Below are positions 61,167 to 64,000 of a stretch of 64,000 nt of DNA, piece by piece. The notes beneath the pieces were generated by a model that saw nothing but the letters and a program-made list of their open reading frames with translations, searched no databases and was not told the DNA's origin. Positions within the stretch are counted from its first letter, which is position 1. Every line of letters starts with the position of its first letter. Source of the DNA: Anaerovorax odorimutans (lineage in GTDB: Bacteria > Bacillota > Clostridia > Peptostreptococcales > Anaerovoracaceae); the NCBI RefSeq assembly GCF_024459955.1, contig NZ_JANFXK010000002.1, positions 186,001 to 250,000 of the forward strand, in the 5' to 3' direction. The translations under genes and the position numbers were made by a program.

Positions 61167-62666
61167 ATGAAAAATCAACAAAAACAAGAACGAGAAACAC
61201 TGGAGAGAGGTCTGAAGAGCCGTCATCTGAGCATGATTGCCATTGGCGGAACCATCGGCACCGGACTCTTCCTGGCTATGGGCGGAACCATAGCTGACGC
61301 AGGACCGGGCGGGGCGCTGGTCGCTTATATCATCATGGGGATCGTCGTATATTTTATGATGACCGCGCTGGGAGAAATGGCCACAAAGCTGCCGATTCCG
61401 GGAGCCTTTACCGCTTATGCGGACCGTTTCATCGATCCGGCCTGGGGCTTTATGAACGGATGGTGCTACTGGTTTGGCTGCTCCATGACCGTAGCCGCCG
61501 AATTGGTTGCCGGCGCCATCATCATCAAGTACTGGTTCCCCGGATCCAATTCCACCCTCTGGGCAATTCTCTTTATGGCCATTCTGCTGGCATTTAACCT
61601 CTTCTCCGTGAAAGGCTTCGGAGAAGCTGAGTACTGGTTTGCAGGAATTAAAGTGGTAGTAACTATCATATTCCTGATCGTCGGCGTGCTGATGATTCTG
61701 GGAATCATGAAGGGAGATGAAGCCGGATTTTCCAACTGGGTGCTGGACGGCGGCGATGACGGAAAAGCGCCGTTCCCCAATGGTGTCAGCGGAATCATCC
61801 TCGTATTCCTGGTGGCAGCCTTCTCCTTCTCCAATACAGAGGTCGTGGGACTGACTGCCGCAGAATCGGAAAACCCAAGGAAGGATGTGCCCAAAGCAAT
61901 CAAAAGCGTATTCTGGCGTATTCTGCTCTTCTATCTGGGCACCATCGTCATAATCGCTACCATCATACCGTTTACCGAACCATCGCTGCTGGATGCGGCT
62001 GAAGATAATATTGCGGCCTCTCCCTTTACTATGGTATTTAAAAATGCTGGATTCGCTGCCGCGGCTTCTGTAATGAACGCAGTTATCCTGACCTCTGTGC
62101 TGTCATGCGGAAACTCCACCATGTACAGCGCTTCCCGTACCTTACAGGTAATGGCCAAAAAAGGCACTGCGCCGAAATTCTTCGCCAAGCTCAGCAGGAC
62201 CGGGGTCCCGGTCAGAGCAGTCGTTGCTACAGCCGTAGTGGGCGCCACCGCTTTCATAGCTTCCCTGGTGGGTGACGGTATCGCTTACACAGCCGCCTAC
62301 TACCTCTGCGGAATCGCCGGAGTTATCAACTGGCTGACGATCTCACTGGCCCACTATCGTTTCAGAAAGGGCTGGCTCAAGCAGGGTCACGAGCTTAGCG
62401 AGCTGGATTACAAAGCGCCGCTGTATCCTTTCGGTACGCTCTTTGCCATTGCCATCTGCATTCTGGTAACCTTGACCTGCAACTACTGGCTGTTCTCAGA
62501 CTTCAACTGGTTTGACTTCATCACCTGCTATGGCATGATCCCGCTGGGATTCCTTCTCTTCTTCGGCTACAAGAAGAAGCACGGAACCAAATGGGTGAAG
62601 TACGAAGACATGGATTTTGACCCTCCCGAAGGCGTAGACAAGCACGACATATCCGCCATAGCCTGA
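61167..62666 (+). CDS. Amino-acid permease (APC superfamily, AAT family)
   Basis: 499 residues, twelve helices. GLKSRHLSMIAIGGTIGTGL is the AAT family start, followed by GGALVAYIIMGIVVYFMMTA and TKLPIPGAFTAYADRFIDP. The helix 6 segment VAAFSFSNTEVVGLTAAESE and ENPRKDVPKAI are also typical. It brings an amino acid in with H+. Gene distance to the activase is 43 bp, RBS AAAAAGGAG, so it joins the GRE operon. Substrate not settled; relatives include the GABA, lysine and proline permeases. Confidence 0.93.
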   Translation: MKNQQKQERETLERGLKSRHLSMIAIGGTIGTGLFLAMGGTIADAGPGGALVAYIIMGIVVYFMMTALGEMATKLPIPGAFTAYADRFIDPAWGFMNGWCYWFGCSMTVAAELVAGAIIIKYWFPGSNSTLWAILFMAILLAFNLFSVKGFGEAEYWFAGIKVVVTIIFLIVGVLMILGIMKGDEAGFSNWVLDGGDDGKAPFPNGVSGIILVFLVAAFSFSNTEVVGLTAAESENPRKDVPKAIKSVFWRILLFYLGTIVIIATIIPFTEPSLLDAAEDNIAASPFTMVFKNAGFAAAASVMNAVILTSVLSCGNSTMYSASRTLQVMAKKGTAPKFFAKLSRTGVPVRAVVATAVVGATAFIASLVGDGIAYTAAYYLCGIAGVINWLTISLAHYRFRKGWLKQGHELSELDYKAPLYPFGTLFAIAICILVTLTCNYWLFSDFNWFDFITCYGMIPLGFLLFFGYKKKHGTKWVKYEDMDFDPPEGVDKHDISAIA

Positions 62667-62682
62667 AAATAAATTGAAATAC

Positions 62683-62720
62683 AAAAAGACTGCCGCTGGA
62701 AAAAGCGCGGCAGTCTTTTT
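62683..62720 (+). terminator. Strong terminator of the GRE operon
   Basis: AAAAAGACTGCCGC (62683-62696) pairs perfectly with GCGGCAGTCTTTTT (62707-62720). The symmetric A and T tracts allow use in both directions. Confidence 0.9.
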
Positions 62721-62810
62721 GTATTTGTGCGCATTGGGGCCTTGCTCCTCGCGGCCCCCCAAAAGCGCCTTGCGGCCTTAATTCGCGCCTTGTGTCCTCA
62801 AAGAAGCGCC

Positions 62811-62880
62811 TTGCGACCAAGGGGCTTTTTTGAGGGCTATGGTCGCGGGATTTGCTGGGAAAATCAGAATTTGGTCGCAA
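62811..62880 (+). repeat. 70-bp inverted-repeat element, copy 3
   Basis: TTGCGACCAA (62811-62820) and TTGGTCGCAA (62871-62880) are exact reverse complements. The interior GCTATGGTCGCGGGATTTGC has partners in the copies at 3173 and 34331. Confidence 0.75.
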
Positions 62881-62914
62881 ACCCGCAGCCGTTGTCTGCT
62901 GCACCCGGGCTGCG

Positions 62915-63075
62915 GTAACCTTTCACAAAATTAATGCAAAGTTACGCAAAGTTGTGGGTTTGCGGGTACCCGAAACCATAAAAAGCGAAACTTTGTGCTG
63001 GTAGCCATTTCCGAGGCCGCCGGATTGTCGAAAAATGCGTAACTTTTTGAAAAAATCCGGATTAGTTACCGGTTG
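62915..63075 (-). repeat. 165-bp GTAACTT repeat, copy 2
   Basis: Reverse-strand copy of the unit at 28998-29165. Conserved blocks include GCAAAGTTACGCAAAGTTGT, GGGTTTGCGGGT and AAAAATGCGTAACTTTTTGA. Confidence 0.75.
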
Positions 63076-63086
63076 GATACTGCGCC

Positions 63087-63998
63087 TCACGCAGACCGGC
63101 CCTCTTCCTTTTCCCCAGATTCCGCAGGCGCGGTTCTTGCACTCATCACTTCCATGAACACCAGGCTGGCGATAATGACTGCTCCTCCCGCCCAGCCGAA
63201 CAGCCCCAGCTGCTCGCCCAAAAGCACGGCGGAAAAGATGGCTCCCGAGGCAGGCTCCAGAGCGCACATGATCCCAACGCGGGTAGAGGGTACGTATTTC
63301 TGTCCAACCGCCTGCAGAAGGTAAGCAATCGCTGTACAGAACAGCCCGATGAAAATCAGCACGCACCAGTCAAAGCCTGCGGGCCGCACCTGCCAGGCCC
63401 CGGTAAAGACGGCGGCAATGGACCCGTAAACAGCAATGAAAATCATCATCAAAACGGAAAGCAAAGTCGGGTCGTTCCGCTCGTCCTTTGTCATTCGATC
63501 CAGAAAAACGATCTGCAGGGAACCCGCCAGGGAGCCGCCGATACAGATGATATCTCCCAAAGCAAAGCTCAGGCCCATGTCCGAGGAATAACTGAGCAGG
63601 AAGATTCCCGCAAGGCACATGGCCACGCTGGCCACCGTAATCTTGGAAATCTTCTGCTTATAGATCATCCAATTGAGAAAGGGAATGATGACAAACCCCA
63701 GACAGCTGAAAAAGGACGCTTTCGAAGACGTCGTGTAGCGGATGCCCACTGTGGCGAACACATACATGATGAAAATCAGGAACGAGAGTATAAAGGCATT
63801 TTTCACCACAGTACGGTTGAGCAGCCGAAAGCGCCGATGGAATACGGCGGAAAGAAATATGGCGGCAATGATGAACCGGATGGCAATAATCAGAAAGGCG
63901 GGCAGATCTTCCGTCGCTTTGAGTGCCGGAAACCCCGCTCCCCACATGAGGGTGCAGACAATGATGCCCAGCGCCGCCAAACGTTCTTTTTTCTTCAT
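63087..63998 (-). CDS. DMT-superfamily (EamA) transporter
   Basis: 303 residues, ten helices in two EamA domains. ALGIIVCTLMWGAGFPALKA and FIIAAIFLSAVFHRRFRLLN open the first; DIICIGGSLAGSLQIVFLDR opens the second, which ends with GWAGGAVIIASLVFMEVMSA. The start ATG is at 63998, 2 bp from the window edge, so its ribosome-binding site is outside. Exporter of an unknown metabolite. Confidence 0.9.
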   Translation of the reverse strand: MKKKERLAALGIIVCTLMWGAGFPALKATEDLPAFLIIAIRFIIAAIFLSAVFHRRFRLLNRTVVKNAFILSFLIFIMYVFATVGIRYTTSSKASFFSCLGFVIIPFLNWMIYKQKISKITVASVAMCLAGIFLLSYSSDMGLSFALGDIICIGGSLAGSLQIVFLDRMTKDERNDPTLLSVLMMIFIAVYGSIAAVFTGAWQVRPAGFDWCVLIFIGLFCTAIAYLLQAVGQKYVPSTRVGIMCALEPASGAIFSAVLLGEQLGLFGWAGGAVIIASLVFMEVMSARTAPAESGEKEEGRSA

Positions 63999-64000
63999 CT

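Larger units (their letters stand above)
62721..63086. other. Intergenic region composed of repeats
   Basis: Between the GRE operon terminator and the convergent DMT gene. GCGCCTTG recurs three times at 62765-62813 (each followed by a CGGCC/TGTCC/CGACC), then the 70-bp repeat (62811-62880) and the 165-bp repeat (62915-63075). No gene. Confidence 0.6.

Overview
The window reads as the chromosome of an anaerobic, low-to-mid G+C Gram-positive bacterium of the class Clostridia (Eubacteriales; a gut-type Anaerovoracaceae- or Lachnospiraceae-like organism is my best guess from gene content, not a measured placement). Reasons: strong AGGAGG ribosome-binding sites, frequent GTG and TTG starts, a glycyl radical enzyme with its activase, methylglyoxal synthase, ECF sigma factors, SpoIIE/RsbW/STAS-type regulators, an Sfp-type phosphopantetheinyl transferase and separate coaB and coaC genes. 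There is no rRNA and no CRISPR array. Three tRNA genes (Ala-CGC, Ser-GGA, Glu-CTC) are present.

Layout. 1-15 kb holds ordinary genes: an AlbA_2-type fragment at the edge, a YbjQ/SPFH/ribbon-helix-helix operon, an Rpn-family nuclease, a MerR regulator, an ECF sigma factor with a membrane partner, a CdaR-type regulator, a hybrid histidine kinase, a MATE pump and sbcDC. 16.8-37.5 kb is a minus-strand specialised-metabolism region: DUF218 protein, HdeD-like protein, PPTase, a 3000-residue three-module NRPS ending in a reductase, a PaaK/CapK-like adenylate-forming enzyme, then an RsbW-like kinase, a STAS protein, a secreted Fn3 protein interrupted by a frameshift, a MATE pump fused to an RsbW-like ATPase domain, a membrane SpoIIE-type phosphatase and a membrane acyltransferase. 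38-40 kb has a marR-MATE operon and a VanY-like peptidase. 41-45 kb is an accessory patch around tRNA-Ser: tRNA 3'-end scars, a DUF1016 nuclease, and two toxin-antitoxin loci whose toxins are broken. 45-57.6 kb is housekeeping (thrC, coaBC, lysine/ornithine-type decarboxylase, cca, transporters, tRNA-Glu with an integrase scar) plus two paralogues of an unrecognised family. 57.8-62.7 kb is a glycyl radical enzyme, its activase and an amino-acid permease. A DMT exporter closes the window.

How the genes may work together. The NRPS lays out as A-T-C-A-T-C-A-T-R. Its first A domain lacks the Asp that normally binds an alpha-amino group, so an acyl-dipeptide released as an aldehyde or alcohol is the simplest reading. 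The PPTase would prime the carriers and the PaaK-like enzyme might supply the starter. The neighbouring phosphatase, STAS protein and two RsbW-like ATPase domains (one fused to a MATE exporter) form what looks like a partner-switching circuit with no dedicated sigma factor, in the same stretch as a candidate product exporter and a surface protein. This is the strongest candidate for an under-described system. The second is the glycyl radical enzyme, whose active-site motif has Gln where the eliminase-type enzymes have Glu.

Three families of dispersed intergenic repeats (about 190 bp, 70 bp and 165 bp) sit between operons, several of them in and around the NRPS region.
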